Positions 1 to 10,554 of a DNA stretch of 64,000 nucleotides are shown piece by piece. The position numbers were made by a program, and so were the translations under genes. The notes beneath the pieces were generated by a model. That model worked only from the letters and a program-made list of their open reading frames with translations. It was not told the origin of the DNA and did not search any database. The stretch comes from Salminus brasiliensis (Eukaryota > Chordata > Actinopteri > Characiformes > Bryconidae): assembly GCF_030463535.1 (NCBI RefSeq), contig NC_132893.1, positions 28,336,782-28,400,781 of the forward strand, read 5' to 3'. The first letter of the stretch is position 1. Each line of letters begins with the position of its first letter.

Positions 1-582
1 TAAGAGTGTCGTACATAGGATATGCTTGTATGCTTGCACAGTGTACAGTAGCCTACCTTCCTCCAAAATGACAAGAGGAATCAGTAAGAAAAGTATGAAG
101 CCTCCACTGTCCTGTCTCTCTCATTTCTCTTCATCCACCCCTCCCTCACTGGGAATTTGTTTTTCTCCTCTTTTCGCACGATCAGATAAAGGAAAACCCT
201 ATTTTAGACACAGACTTTAGACACACAGGGCTTTGTTTGTTAACTAATCATGGGAAAGGTCATTTATTTCCGTGACTCGTTTGCTTTCCCACACAGAGAC
301 ATTTCAATCTCTCTTGGTGTGACCCTTCTTATTTTATTAGTCTATTAGTTCATCCAGCCAGTGGCATTGCTTTTCTTTCTCTCTCTCAGATTTATACTTG
401 GTTCAAGAGTTATAATATGCTCATATCCAAGGATGAATGCCAACATTCAGCCACTTCTTTCTAGTGTTGGTATTTACAGGAGTAAGATATTATTGCTCAT
501 TCTGTTGGAAGTGGATATGTAAATCAATAGCATATGACTGTGTTATGAATATGAAAATGAACTAAATCACATTCATGAGCTA

Positions 583-700
583 TACACTGCCAGTCAAAAG
601 TCTGGACACACCTGATTGAATGTGTTTTATGATTTCATACAAACATCTTATCTAAAAGCTTAAGTGCCAGAAATGGGTTTCTTGATTTAATCAGAAAAAA
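583..700 (+). mobile_element. Tc1/mariner-like terminal fragment
   Basis: The stretch beginning cactgccagtcaaaagtctg and continuing with gacacacctgattg resembles the inverted-repeat end of a very common fish Tc1-like element. I see no matching second end nearby, so this looks like a solo end. Family assignment is from memory of fish repeats. Confidence 0.5.
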
Positions 701-910
701 AATGTTTTTGCAACCAGGAGGTTCTGCTTAGTGGAGTTATGAAATAAATAACTGAATTGTGGGAGCAGGAACATGAGTACAGCCTGTTTTATCCTATAAA
801 TTCCATCTTTGCCTCGTTCCTGTGTGTATGACAAGTCGTCACAACCCTCCACCACCCCGTCACCTCCCTTTTACACCCTGTCATCTATCATTCCTGGCTC
901 TACATATGAA

Positions 911-936
911 GGTGGTGGTGGTGGTGGGGGGGGGGT
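911..936 (+). repeat. GGT triplet run followed by poly-G
   Basis: A short GGT triplet run passes directly into a G homopolymer of about 12. It creates artificial glycine or proline runs in overlapping open frames, which are not genes. Confidence 0.9.
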
Positions 937-1356
937 CTTTCTACCACAAAGCAGAAGCCGCCCAAACCCCCAGCCCAAAACTCCCCTGAGTTTCCATCCT
1001 CTCTCGCAGTCTTCTTTCAAATCATGAGCCAAATGCATGCAACTAGCAGGTGGATGATGTTGCATTACTGATGAAGCACGAAGTGGCTGAGTAATGATGC
1101 CAGCGCTGATGAGAAAAGTCCATCAACAGAAGGCAGTCAGATGAACTGTACACTTTACCTGTAACTATAAGACATGGCAATGGAAACACAAGTAAGAATA
1201 AGCAGATATTGATTGAGGGCAGCTCATTAATGAACTACAACAGACCCATCTTACAACCTCACAAGATTGTAGGATCCCAAAAGGAAAAAGTATTCTCTTT
1301 GTCTGAGGAGAAATAAAGCAGAGCTCAGTTTTGTTTGACTGGTTTCTGAAGTCTTA

Positions 1357-1523
1357 AATTGTTTCTCCTAAACCCTCTTTTTGGAGATAAGAGGAGATCT
1401 GAAAGATCTCTGAGATGTAGAAACAAGCTTTAGAAGAAATGGAAAGGTCTCATACTCGTCTTATGTGAATCCTAGGTCTCACATTGGTCCTGTGAAACAG
1501 GACTGTGTCTAGGAGAAATAATA
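1357..1523. mobile_element. Short inverted-repeat element (possible MITE)
   Basis: The left arm reads attgtttctcctaaac. The reverse complement of the right arm reads attatttctcctagac, so about 14 of 16 positions agree. The interior has smaller palindromes around gagatctgaaagatctc. This fits a small non-autonomous DNA transposon, but no target-site duplication is clear. Confidence 0.4.
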
Positions 1524-2824
1524 TCTGAGGAGGAGATCCTAACTGAAATACGTCTTTCTTTCCACTGGGGGAGGAGAGGGCACTATTCTTTCACTCCCCC
1601 CTCGACCCACAAGATGAAGCAGCCACCTTCTGGTACCAAGCCCATGTATTTATCCCCCCACCCCCCAAAAACCTCTTTAGAAAACTGCTTGAGAACTGCT
1701 AAAGCTACATAAATACACATAAAGCAATAAAGGTTGGCATATACAACCAAAACAGGGGCAGAAGTATTAATAATTATGTGAGATATGCATAAGATGTAGA
1801 AAAAAGTATTGCCGGAATCACATTTCTGTAAACTAACTGTTCCTATTACTTTAGGCAGGAGAGCTTTAGACTGATGTGGAAAACTCAAAGTCCTCTAAAC
1901 TAAAGTGGTATAAAGGAGACAGAGCTAAATAACTCAAATATCTGAACAAAATCCTAAATATAGACCCTACAAAGGAGGAGAAAGTGTGTGTGAAACAATC
2001 CCTATTGTCACGGCTGGCCTGTCTCTCCAGAGCCTCATTTGCAATATATTGGCTCAGCCAAAACTGTCGACACATTGATTTAGAACTGGGGCCTGTGATA
2101 CGTCTTGCCAGGCTGGCTTGCATTGCCATGGCAACTCCGCTCCCAGCGCAAGGACCACCGAATTCCACACCGCAGACCCTGAATCTGAATATCCCAATCA
2201 ATAGTTGTGTCTGCTTTTTGACGGAAGGCTAGCGCTAGAAAACGTAAAACGCTCGAGAGACAACCCGAGTCTTTGAGACTACTGTACATAATGCCAGCCT
2301 GCATCTAAATGAGAGAAGAAAGGTTACTTGGATGGGCTGAGGAGGAAATGGATTACCCTGGAGCTTTGCCTAGCCTGGGAAAACCCAACCCCTAATTGAC
2401 CCAAGCAGTATTCCGCAGTTCCTGGACATTTTCTGAGGGCAGTGTTTTATTTATGAGACAAAAGCCCAGAGAAAGCAGTGTAAATATGTATGACTAATCA
2501 GAATTGAACAGCACTGCAAACTCTCTTGTTGTAGTTAGTATTTTGGATTTGATTGAAACTCTTTATTTGCTGCCAAGTCGTTTGTTCTTTCAGGGACAGA
2601 GCAGCTGCTACAAAGCTGGATGATCATCTAGGCTGTTTTGCAAAATATCAGGCAAGAATTGTAAATCCTTGTTGGATTTTGCCAGAAGCGATTTAACCCC
2701 TTAACGTTGAAAGGCTTATTACACACTAAGGCGTATTATTGTGTAACTACAGGGACGTTTTGTAATAACACTTTTATTGTAATAAGACTTTTAGGGTGTT
2801 ATGGCGTTTAATGTATATTTGATA

Positions 2825-3232
2825 AATTATTGCCCAATTTACCCCCAATTTGGACTGTCAATTACCCAACCCATACTTAATCTCCAACCCGTCACACGCA
2901 ATGCCGAGGGCGATGGAGACATTGCAGTCAAGACTCTTATTTATCAAACATATTTGTAACATCGCCAGACAACCAACACGACTGGAGGAAGCCTGTCTCC
3001 AGCGCGCCAGCCTGTGACGCCCAGCAACGCAACAAAGCGATGGGGGGGGGGGGGCAGCACTATTTACCCACCCACCTCTCTGACAATGGCTAGCAGCATG
3101 ACCAGGATTCGAACCAGCTATCACCTGATCATAGTGATAGTGCCTTAGTTCGTTGGAACACTTAGGGCACCTAGATCCCCTGATCATAGTGACAGTGCCT
3201 CAGTCCGCTGGACCATCAGGAGCCCCTACACA
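2825..3232 (-). mobile_element. tRNA-derived SINE, antisense, with duplicated head
   Basis: On the - strand a pol III A-box-like segment (tggtccagcggac) and B box (ggttcgaatcc, 3,106-3,116) mark a tRNA-derived head. The head is partly duplicated: two similar blocks with tgatcatagtgayagtgcct lie about 60 bp apart. The body contains a G13 run at 3,042-3,054. Sequence of the same family occurs at 47,270-47,695 and 51,965-52,215, which supports an interspersed SINE rather than a tRNA gene. Confidence 0.65.
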
Positions 3233-3600
3233 TGCGTTCTTAAAAAAATTAGGGTTCTACAAATGGTTCTGCGATCGATGGCATAGGAAACAAATGTGGT
3301 TGGTGTGGCGCACCAGATAATACCACTACCTGCTAGTGAGCTACCTCACCATGTGGGAGACTGGGGTTCGATTCCCAGTCTGGGTGACTATGCTGCGCTA
3401 CTCCAATAAGAGTCCTTGGGCAAGACTCCTAACACTACACTGACCCACCTCTGTAATACGAGTTACCTTGTAAGTCGCTCTGGATAAGAGCGTCTGCTAA
3501 ATGCCATAAATGTAAATGTAAAAATACACTGTTGGTCTTCATGATTTTAAAGGTTCTTCATACTAGAAGATTTTATATGATCAAACATGTACATAATTTA
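3228..3600. mobile_element. MITE of the TTCTTAAAAA/AAGGTTCT family, split by a SINE
   Basis: The left end (gttcttaaaaaaattagggttctac, then a cgatggcata block) and the right part (aaaggttcttcatac) resemble both ends of an abundant fish non-autonomous DNA transposon. The two parts are separated by the SINE at 3,296-3,525, which therefore appears to have inserted into it. Related sequence is seen at 17,510-17,710, 32,230-32,690, 39,870-40,110 and 56,100-56,750. Confidence 0.5.
3296..3525 (+). mobile_element. tRNA-derived SINE with LINE-type 3' tail
   Basis: The head has a canonical pol III B box (ggttcgattcc at 3,364). The tail reads gtaagtcgctctggataaga then gcgtctgctaaatgcc, the well-known 3' end shared by many teleost SINEs and their partner LINEs. 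It is oriented + and looks nearly complete. Confidence 0.8.
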
Positions 3601-4684
3601 TCTTTTGCTGCCAGTTTTTGCTGCTGGTTTGTCATTTAGACATGAGTTTTCTCATGACTACAAATGTAATCGACCAAGCTTGTCTTGATCAGTCAGCTAC
3701 ATTTGGGGTAAAAGGGGCATTGTATACATTTTAGGCTGAAATATCATTTTATCTTTTAACCTACTAGTAAGTTTAAACCTATTAGACTTAACAGAAAGTC
3801 AGAACAGTTGTATTATTATTAAAGTATAACCCTTTAGCTGCAGATGAAAGCATACCCACTTCCAACAGCTGTTTGGAAACAGTGTAGCATTCAGTATTCT
3901 TTATAGCAGAACACAATAAACACTATCACTTTCCAGACAGTGCTGCTTCTGTGGCCAAAAGCTGTTTTCATGTTTTCTGTAGCCATAGGTCAATACAAAG
4001 AGGATGTCAGCCGCCATGTCTTTACACAAAGTAGCTTACTAGTTGTGCAGGCGGCTAATTGCATTAACTCTTCCTGCAGTGCTATGAAGCGAATGACCAA
4101 ATTCGACCTCTTTTGGGACCAGATTATAAACTTGGGAAGCAGAAAAGATGACAACATAAATATTAACACAGATTAAGAGTAGTATAGAATAGTCATTGAG
4201 AAAAGACGAACACAAGCCAGTGAATGCAGTAGCGATCATAAAAATCAAGTGCGATTGATGTGCAAATCGAGCAACATGAGGTAGAGGGAAACGAGGTGCA
4301 GGTAATGGAAAAATGCAGGAGGCAGATTTGAAGTAGAGAAAATATATGAGCAATACCTGTGAGCAGATGGCTAAGTCAAAGTGAACATGTGCAAATTCGG
4401 CCGGATTGGACTGGTAAACAGGCAGATAAGTGACAGAGGTATAAGTATTACTGTATTGTGGCCAGTGATTTCAAGTAGGCTCTGGAGATGTGGATAAGAA
4501 GATGGATGGATGGATAAATAAATTAAAACATCTATAATTTGAAATAATGAATAATCCAAAATTCTAATTATTGAAATAATTTTACAGCCCTTGCTAGAGG
4601 ACTTTGGTCACTGGCTAATAGAGGCCTTCAAATCTGCCAGTTCTGTTATTTATCCTAATGTTTGGTATATGCATATGTTATGTA

Positions 4685-4722
4685 TATGTTTTTTGGAGTC
4701 CCACAGGGTTCTATTTTAGGGT
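4685..4722 (+). mobile_element. LINE reverse-transcriptase fragment
   Basis: One + strand frame reads GVPQGSILG, matching the conserved GVPQGS block of non-LTR retrotransposon reverse transcriptases (L2/CR1-like or similar). Flanking codons do not extend to a readable domain, so this is a short decayed scrap. Confidence 0.5.
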
Positions 4723-5187
4723 CTATAAAACTGATAATTAAGAGAGAATTGCAATGATAAGGGTGAAGCATGGACCCGTGCACAGGAGTTAAGCAGTTTC
4801 TTAAGGAGTTAAGAAAGCAATGACAATATTCATACCCTCAGACTGCATTCCTAACATAAGGCTGTAGACCAGTTAGGCACAGATAGCCATCTTCCAGCTT
4901 TGAGTCAATGGTCAGTTTCTGACCACAGTAAGGCTCCTGACTGGATATTTTTGGATGGTGAAACAATTGCAACTTAGCAATGGCACTGGTCTCAGCAACA
5001 CTGCTGTACACTTGAACACTAGCATGTAATAGCCATGTCCAGTCAGATACTGACCCATGAAAAAAATCTAGAAGAGTGAGACTGGTAAACTGTCTGTAAT
5101 TGCACAGTGAAAGTGGAGCTAGGTCATGGCATGGACAGTGAGAGAAAGTATAATGTCTATGTTTTAGAGTGTTTCTACAGTCTATAG

Positions 5188-5677
5188 GGTTCAGATACAC
5201 CAAATGGACAAAAATATTGGGACACACCTCTTAATCATTGAGTTTTGGAGAACCTATCCATGCAGTCTGTCACTGCACACGTTAGTGAAAGAGTGGTGGT
5301 TTTAAAGAGCTCGCTGAAATCCAGCATGGTTCTGTAGGTAATAGGAGCCACCGCTGCGACAACAAGTTAGTTGGTGAAATTTCTTCCCTTCTAGATATTC
5401 CACCATCAACTGTGAGTGGCATTATTGAAAAGTGGAAACGTTTAGGAAACACAGCAGCTGTATCATTACAGAGTGGGGTCGCCGAGTGCTGAGGCGCACA
5501 GTGCAGAAAAGTCTCCAACGCTCTGCTGACTCAATAACTGCAGAGCTCCACACCTGCAGTTAGAGCTGCAAAGGGGGACCAACTGCATATTAATGCCAAT
5601 GGATTTAGAATGGGATGTCATAAAAGCTCCTGTAGATATATGATGTAGGTGTCCCGATACTTTAGTCCATATAGTGT
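5188..5677 (+). mobile_element. Decayed, internally deleted Tc1-like transposon
   Basis: The left end (atggacaaaaatattgggac) and the reverse complement of the right end (atatggactaaagtatcggg) are near-identical inverted termini ending close to TA. In between, one + strand frame keeps a readable helix-turn-helix piece (PSTVSGIIEKWKRLGNTAAV), typical of the DNA-binding part of Tc1 transposase, plus fragments before and after it. At about 490 bp it is far shorter than a 1.2-1.6 kb autonomous element and has no intact transposase, so it is a non-autonomous relic. Confidence 0.8.
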
Positions 5678-6599
5678 ATATATAAGCTTTCTTTAAGACA
5701 TGGGTCTCTAATACATAAAACTACTTAAGAGTAAAAACATGTACCACGCGCTGTGCTTCACTCTACGGAACTTCAGTTATTCGCTCTAATGAGACATAAA
5801 TGTATTTGGATAAGAATGTATTTGCTTGGATTTGCATATTTAAAGCCGTCATTTCAGCACCATAATCTCCACCCAGTGGGACTACAAAGTTCAGAGCTTC
5901 CCGCAGTCACCCCGCATAAACTCTTTACAAAATGATACAATGAGAACCTCAGAAACAGCTTTAATAACTAACGGGTTTTCTATTTTCCCACCAAGAGGAA
6001 TTCTCCTTAAATCACATTAAGCATGAAATAGAGTGATATCTTCTTTTTTTAATAAAATATCAGCACACGCATTTCTTTCAGCTAAGACTGCTCCATTAGC
6101 TAGCCCTGCTGGCCCTGACCTTGGCAAAGTGCACTGGACATAGTGAGTAATGATGCTGTTCACTGAATTTAGTTAGCTCCAAATGACATATCATTTGTAT
6201 CCATCCTGCAGTAAAAGCATACATATCATGCAGCAGGATAATTAAAATCTACAAACCCTGTCATTACAAGAGTCATGTCCTACAAAAGTGTGCTTGGCAA
6301 GAGATAAAACGGAGTGTATCTTTGTTTCCCCCCCTGTAGAGTTCTTGTGACCGTGAATATGCCCCTTAAAATTAATGACTTTTCTTTTGTGCTCTGCTTA
6401 CATTTAGTAATCAGCAGCGGGACTATTTGTCTTCACAATGAATAGTACGTTCCTTAGCCGGCAGGGTTGGCCAAAGCTGGCCACACTTAACGGCACATGA
6501 ATATAGACCTACTGCATAGCGCTCGCTTAAGCTGACACAGTTCTGCCCCTAAAGAAACCATGCTGCCTGGAGTGGGCTATGCTACTATACTATACTATA

Positions 6600-6912
6600 C
6601 TACACAAGGGGTATAACGCCCCCCAGCATTTTCTCTCAGGTGTTCTCTGGAATGATGGTTGAAGCTCCATCCAATACTTTTTGGATAAGATGGGGAGTTG
6701 GGGAAGAGGTGGGTGGTGATCGTCCAACATCCTGACCTCATTAATGATCTTGTTACTGAGTGCAATCAAATCCTCACAGCAGTACTTCTCCAAAATCTTC
6801 TAGAAGGCCTTCCCTAGTCCAACAAAAACAGGATAAACTATTTTTATATGCACTTGATTTAGGAAGAAACCATTCCTGAGCAGGTGTCCCAATACTTTTG
6901 TCCACATAGTGA
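6600..6912 (-). mobile_element. Tc1-like element fragment with one terminal repeat
   Basis: The right border (ggtgtcccaatacttttgtc followed by cacatagtg) is the same terminal repeat as the element at 5,188-5,677. The upstream roughly 300 bp resembles the internal part of a non-autonomous Tc1 derivative. The left end is not clear. Confidence 0.6.
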
Positions 6913-8147
6913 AGACCCCTGAATTTATAGTCATTAGTAGTCAGTTTATATACATATTATAACCATATTATATACATATTATAACCATAGTTTTGCTTAC
7001 CAAGGTTAAGGCATCTGATCAACTGTAATATGTTTATATATATATATATATGTAGTTTTATATACAGGACAGCTGTGTGGGCCTAAAGGCTAGTCACTTT
7101 AGCCTCTTTATACTCTTTATAAGCTTCAAAATGACAGTAAGATATTATGATATTATGATATTATATAACGGGCGTCTAGAGCAACAATAAAATAATATAG
7201 GACTGAATTTTGTGACTTGCCTTTAAAAGAAGACGATTCTGTTAAAGCAACACTATGGAAAATTGCCATTTCTTGCTCCTGGGCTCCCCCTGCAGTCCAG
7301 TAGTGTCATTTGCGCTTTTAACCTTCACTAAAGACCCGTTTTCCTGGATGAACTGACAGATACAGAACCATCAGTGAAAGTGAAAGAAGCAGGTGGACTG
7401 AAGCAGTCGGGTAATATTACAGGGTTTCACACAAATATGACTCGCGTAATGCAGCGTTACACAGCTCTCACAAGCGTCATCCTGCCCACTTCTCCAGAGT
7501 TACACAGTGCGGTCAGCAGCCTGCCGAGACCCGCGTGGCAATGACAGTGACACCAGCCTGCCTACTGCAGGTCAGTAAAGCATCGCTGTGATTTTAAAGC
7601 TGATATTTTAAGGTAGGAATTCTACATACGGCTGCTTTAAGGCGGCTCAGCTAATTCACAAATGATGCCGCTAGGGACTGAGAGTTACATTTCACCCCTG
7701 GCTGTCCCTTACCCACAATTGTGTGGACTTTGGGACAGCGGGAAAGTCAAAGTCTACATTTGCAACACAGTCAGCCAGACCAATATGGGGGGATCCGTGT
7801 CCAGATGGTTGAAAACTCTCTAAATCGGAGCAGCATAAGAAGAATTAGCTGTGTGATGGAGATGGTGGTAGCCTGCCATATGATGACAGCCTGCAGTGTA
7901 GCCAGATCAGTTGGGATGTAAGATGGCACTGGCCAGGCTTGGCTAATGGTTAAGCACAAAAGGAGGGACTCCTTTTCAGAAGCCAATGAAAGCTGGCCTG
8001 GAGGAGGGGGGCGACATGCCGCGAGAGCAACACGCGCTACCCTGCATTCCTTCACTCCCTTTGTCCTCGTCTCCGCGGAGTGAGCTGCTCGGCTGACAGA
8101 TGTGTGAGCATCGCTTGCCACCCCAGATTATGCTGTAATGACGAGTG

Positions 8148-8171
8148 AGGGGGGGGGGGGTGTGGGGGGGG
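8148..8171 (+). repeat. Poly-G tract about 0.7 kb upstream of the promoter core
   Basis: Two G runs (G12 and G8) are separated by tgt. This is a G-rich strand with potential for G-quadruplex formation, and an assembly-sensitive homopolymer. Confidence 0.85.
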
Positions 8172-8311
8172 ATTCATTTCGGATCCAGAGCAGGTTGCAC
8201 GAAACTGCGCCCCCAGACGCGCGCGTGCGGTGGGACATTGGTGGATCCTTTCCTCAACCAGTAGCTTCATAATACCACTGCAAGGCGCAAGGCACGCGGC
8301 GTGGTGGCCGG

Positions 8312-8570
8312 TGGTGTGTGTGTGTGTGTGTGTGTTTTGTGGGATGGGGGTCGGGTCGCTTTCAGTTGTCCCGCTTTTGCAGCTTAGTTTTCTCCAGCCA
8401 GTGGAGGGGCTTGCTCTGGTTGTTTGTGTGCCCCCCTCCCTTCCACGCTTGAGTGAGCACTGCTTGAGCCTGTGCGTTTGTGTGTGTGTGTGTGTGTGTG
8501 TGTATTGCGTGTGTGTGCGCGCGTTCTCGTGCTCACCCACGGGGTGCTGTGTGTGTGTGTGTGTGTTCGT
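8312..8570 (+). repeat. Clustered TG microsatellites
   Basis: Three separate TG tracts (about 8,314-8,335, 8,478-8,503 and 8,551-8,566) lie within 260 bp. They generate long valine/cysteine or histidine/threonine open frames on both strands that should not be annotated as genes. Confidence 0.95.
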
Positions 8571-8819
8571 ATTTACCTCTTTGTGGAGACCAAATGTCTC
8601 CTGGATAATAGGGCATAAATATGTCGTGGGGACCCGGTAGGGCTATGTGCTTATATAAATACTAAATAAATAAATAAACAAATAAATAAAGAATAAAAAA
8701 TAAGCATATTTAATATTTAAGAAATAAGTCAGTAAATATGTACTTTTTATTTGTTTTGCAATTTAGCTACATCACTAAATAAAATAAATAAAAGACCCCA
8801 CAAAGATAGCAATACAAAC

Positions 8820-9120
8820 TCCGCGTGTGAATGCGTGAGCGAAGTGTTACTTTTCCCACCCGTTTCCAGTCCGCCCAAATCCCGCCTCCTCGCTTTAGCA
8901 TTGGCTCCTTGTTCATATGCCCACTGATTGGCGCGCTGCTTGTGAGTGTGAACCATCCGCCAATCATAATAGGCGAAGCCCGACCGCCCCAGCCAATTGT
9001 AGAGCACGGAGGCGGGACTAGTCTGAAAACGGGTGGGATACAAAACAGCGCGTGCGAACCCCGCCCCCTCCTCAACGCCTGAATCAACTCCTTTAGCATC
9101 GGCGGCGATAGCCACTAACC
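8820..9120 (+). promoter_or_regulatory. plppr1: GC-rich, TATA-less plppr1 promoter with CCAAT and GC boxes
   Basis: A CpG-rich block rises sharply from AT-rich flanks. It carries four CCAAT boxes (ATTGG at 8,900 and 8,927; CCAAT at 8,960 and 8,993) spaced 27-33 bp apart. GC-box-like sites are cccgcctcc at 8,881, ggaggcggg at 9,008 and ccgccccctcc near 9,061. No TATA box is evident in the expected place. It lies directly upstream of a strong splice donor at 9,283, consistent with the promoter of the plppr1 transcript. The dyad symmetry of the core is listed separately. Confidence 0.65.
8854..9038. promoter_or_regulatory. Imperfect palindrome forming the promoter core
   Basis: The same ordered blocks occur on both strands around a dyad near 8,947. 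The outer block tcccacccgtttccag (8,854-8,869) mirrors 9,023-9,038 at 15 of 16 positions. Next come cccgcctcc (8,881 / 9,016), attggct (8,900 / 8,997) and gattggcg (8,926 / 8,965). Such symmetry would allow NF-Y and Sp/KLF-type factors to load in both orientations. Factor names come from motif knowledge; occupancy is inference. Confidence 0.7.
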
Positions 9121-9282
9121 TTAATCACGGAGATATCTAACAGCCAAGCACCGAGCGCCGTGGCACCTGGACGGCGTGATGGACTAGCTTAACCGACCTG
9201 ACCCGTCTTTCTCATCCTCCTTCGCTTTTTTATCGATGGGTTTTCATGTTTTATCGGAGTGTAGCCTCCGTCAACTGCAACG
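9100..9282 (+). other. plppr1: plppr1 non-coding exon 1 (5' UTR), start approximate
   Basis: The 3' boundary is supported by cg|gtaagttg, a strong donor at 9,283, just after a CpG-rich promoter. Homologous genes have a non-coding first exon separated by a long intron from the ATG exon. The 5' limit is a guess, because no initiator or TATA fixes it. The exon contains several ATGs upstream of the true start: a two-codon frame at 9,179, and frames starting at 9,236 and 9,246 that would cross the splice junction. Alternative first exons elsewhere in the 16 kb intron remain possible. Confidence 0.55.
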
Positions 9283-10554
9283 GTAAGTTGAGGGGATGAG
9301 GCGGAGGGGAGACGCGGGGCGACCGTTGGAGCTGGTTAACCTCGCGCTACAACCTGCTATTGTGTGAGGAGCTTAAATGGCTAAATTGCGGGGTCCGGTG
9401 TGCGTTTTAAGAGGGTCACCATAAGTTTGACTGCGCTGTTAATGTCGGCAAACCTTTAGAAGGCTGTTAAACGTGAAAGCTGAGGTAGTTCGTGTGTAAA
9501 TGCGACGAGCGAAGCCCTACATGTTGTTGTTGGTGGAGCTGTTAGGACTGTTGTGACTGCTCTAGCTAGCTATCTCTATCTAGCCGCTCCAGCAAACGGA
9601 CACCTGTCTTCAGCGCCGTGTTTGGAGATGAAATCAAGTCTCGAATAAGTCATATTAAGCCATAACGTGAAGTTTTACACGTTTTCTGCCTCATTTCAGT
9701 CACAAGTCGTATTTACGTAAAGCGACCCACAGCTTTTCACCACAGTTTTGGGAGCTAGCCCGGGTCAGAGGCACTTTCGCCGCTCCCTCTGAAAGCACGC
9801 TGGGCTCTCCGGTGAGATGTTTCTCCTCAATCTGCTCCACGCTGACGGCTCATTTTAGTGCTAGCTGCCATCTCCACACTGCTTGATCCCCCAATATTGG
9901 ATACCCACCCTCTACAGAGCAGTGCAGATTGCTGCTTTAGCCATTGTAGTTATCTACAGTCCACATGATGGCCACGGGGTGCTGCTTACTGCATTACATG
10001 CACCGTCCTTGGGATATTTAATAGCTACGAGGAGCTAGAAAGCATGACACTGTCCCTAAAAAGCCAAGGAAACGTGAAATGTGATGGTTTGGATAACCTT
10101 AAGACTCCAGATCACCAGTTCTGAGCAGTGTTTCTCACTCCTGGACCTTGATCCCCCCTGTCTTGCATATTTAGCTAGTGTTTTCTGCTCCTCATCAGCT
10201 CATTAATAAAGCCCTTCATGTGGGAAATGGGTGTGTTACAGCAGGGAAAGCACCAACATGAGCAGCCCAAGAAGACTCCTGGAGCAGGACTTGGAAAGCC
10301 TTGCTCAGATGATTCGAGCGTCCTTCAGATCCTTCAGTTTGGATTTGAAGCAAGTCATTGGCCTGTGTTGCATGTAAAGGTGGGCTAATACAGACAGACC
10401 CATTAGTGTGCACTTAAAGGTGTGCACCTTCAGCCTTCAGCTGCCTCTACAGGAGAAGCTCACTGCAAAAAGTAGGATGAAGAAGAGCTGAAAGTTGTGT
10501 GATAAGCTGCCGCTCGCAGTGTTTATGTCAGAGCCGTGTTTCTGAACCTTTAAC

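Larger units (their letters stand above)
1..8800. other. Intergenic region upstream of plppr1
   Basis: I see no protein-coding exon here. Open frames are short, have no recognisable domain and often cover repeats. The stretch holds DNA-transposon ends, two tRNA-derived SINEs, a LINE reverse-transcriptase scrap, two Tc1-like remnants, poly-G runs and a TG-rich cluster, each listed separately. Distal regulatory elements or non-coding exons cannot be excluded from sequence alone. Confidence 0.7.

Noticed and set aside
3100..3375. tRNA genes (B boxes ggttcgaatcc and ggttcgattcc)
   Set aside because: No complete cloverleaf is visible, and both are joined to SINE bodies or tails, with related copies elsewhere in the window.
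4838..5227. A 129-codon - strand open frame
   Set aside because: No similarity to a known family. It runs into the Tc1-like end and has no splice or promoter context.
5282..5518. A possible small gene in the Tc1-like element
   Set aside because: The readable helix-turn-helix piece is on the + strand and is broken on both sides. It is a transposon relic.
8052..8640. Long open frames on both strands (about 136-162 codons)
   Set aside because: They are made of TG/CA and G-run translations (Val-Cys or His-Thr runs), with no domain and no splice or start context.
8747..9115. Overlapping open frames on both strands at the promoter, up to 122 codons
   Set aside because: They arise from the GC-rich palindromic promoter, which explains why both strands read similarly (PTRFQ on each). 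No protein family was recognised.
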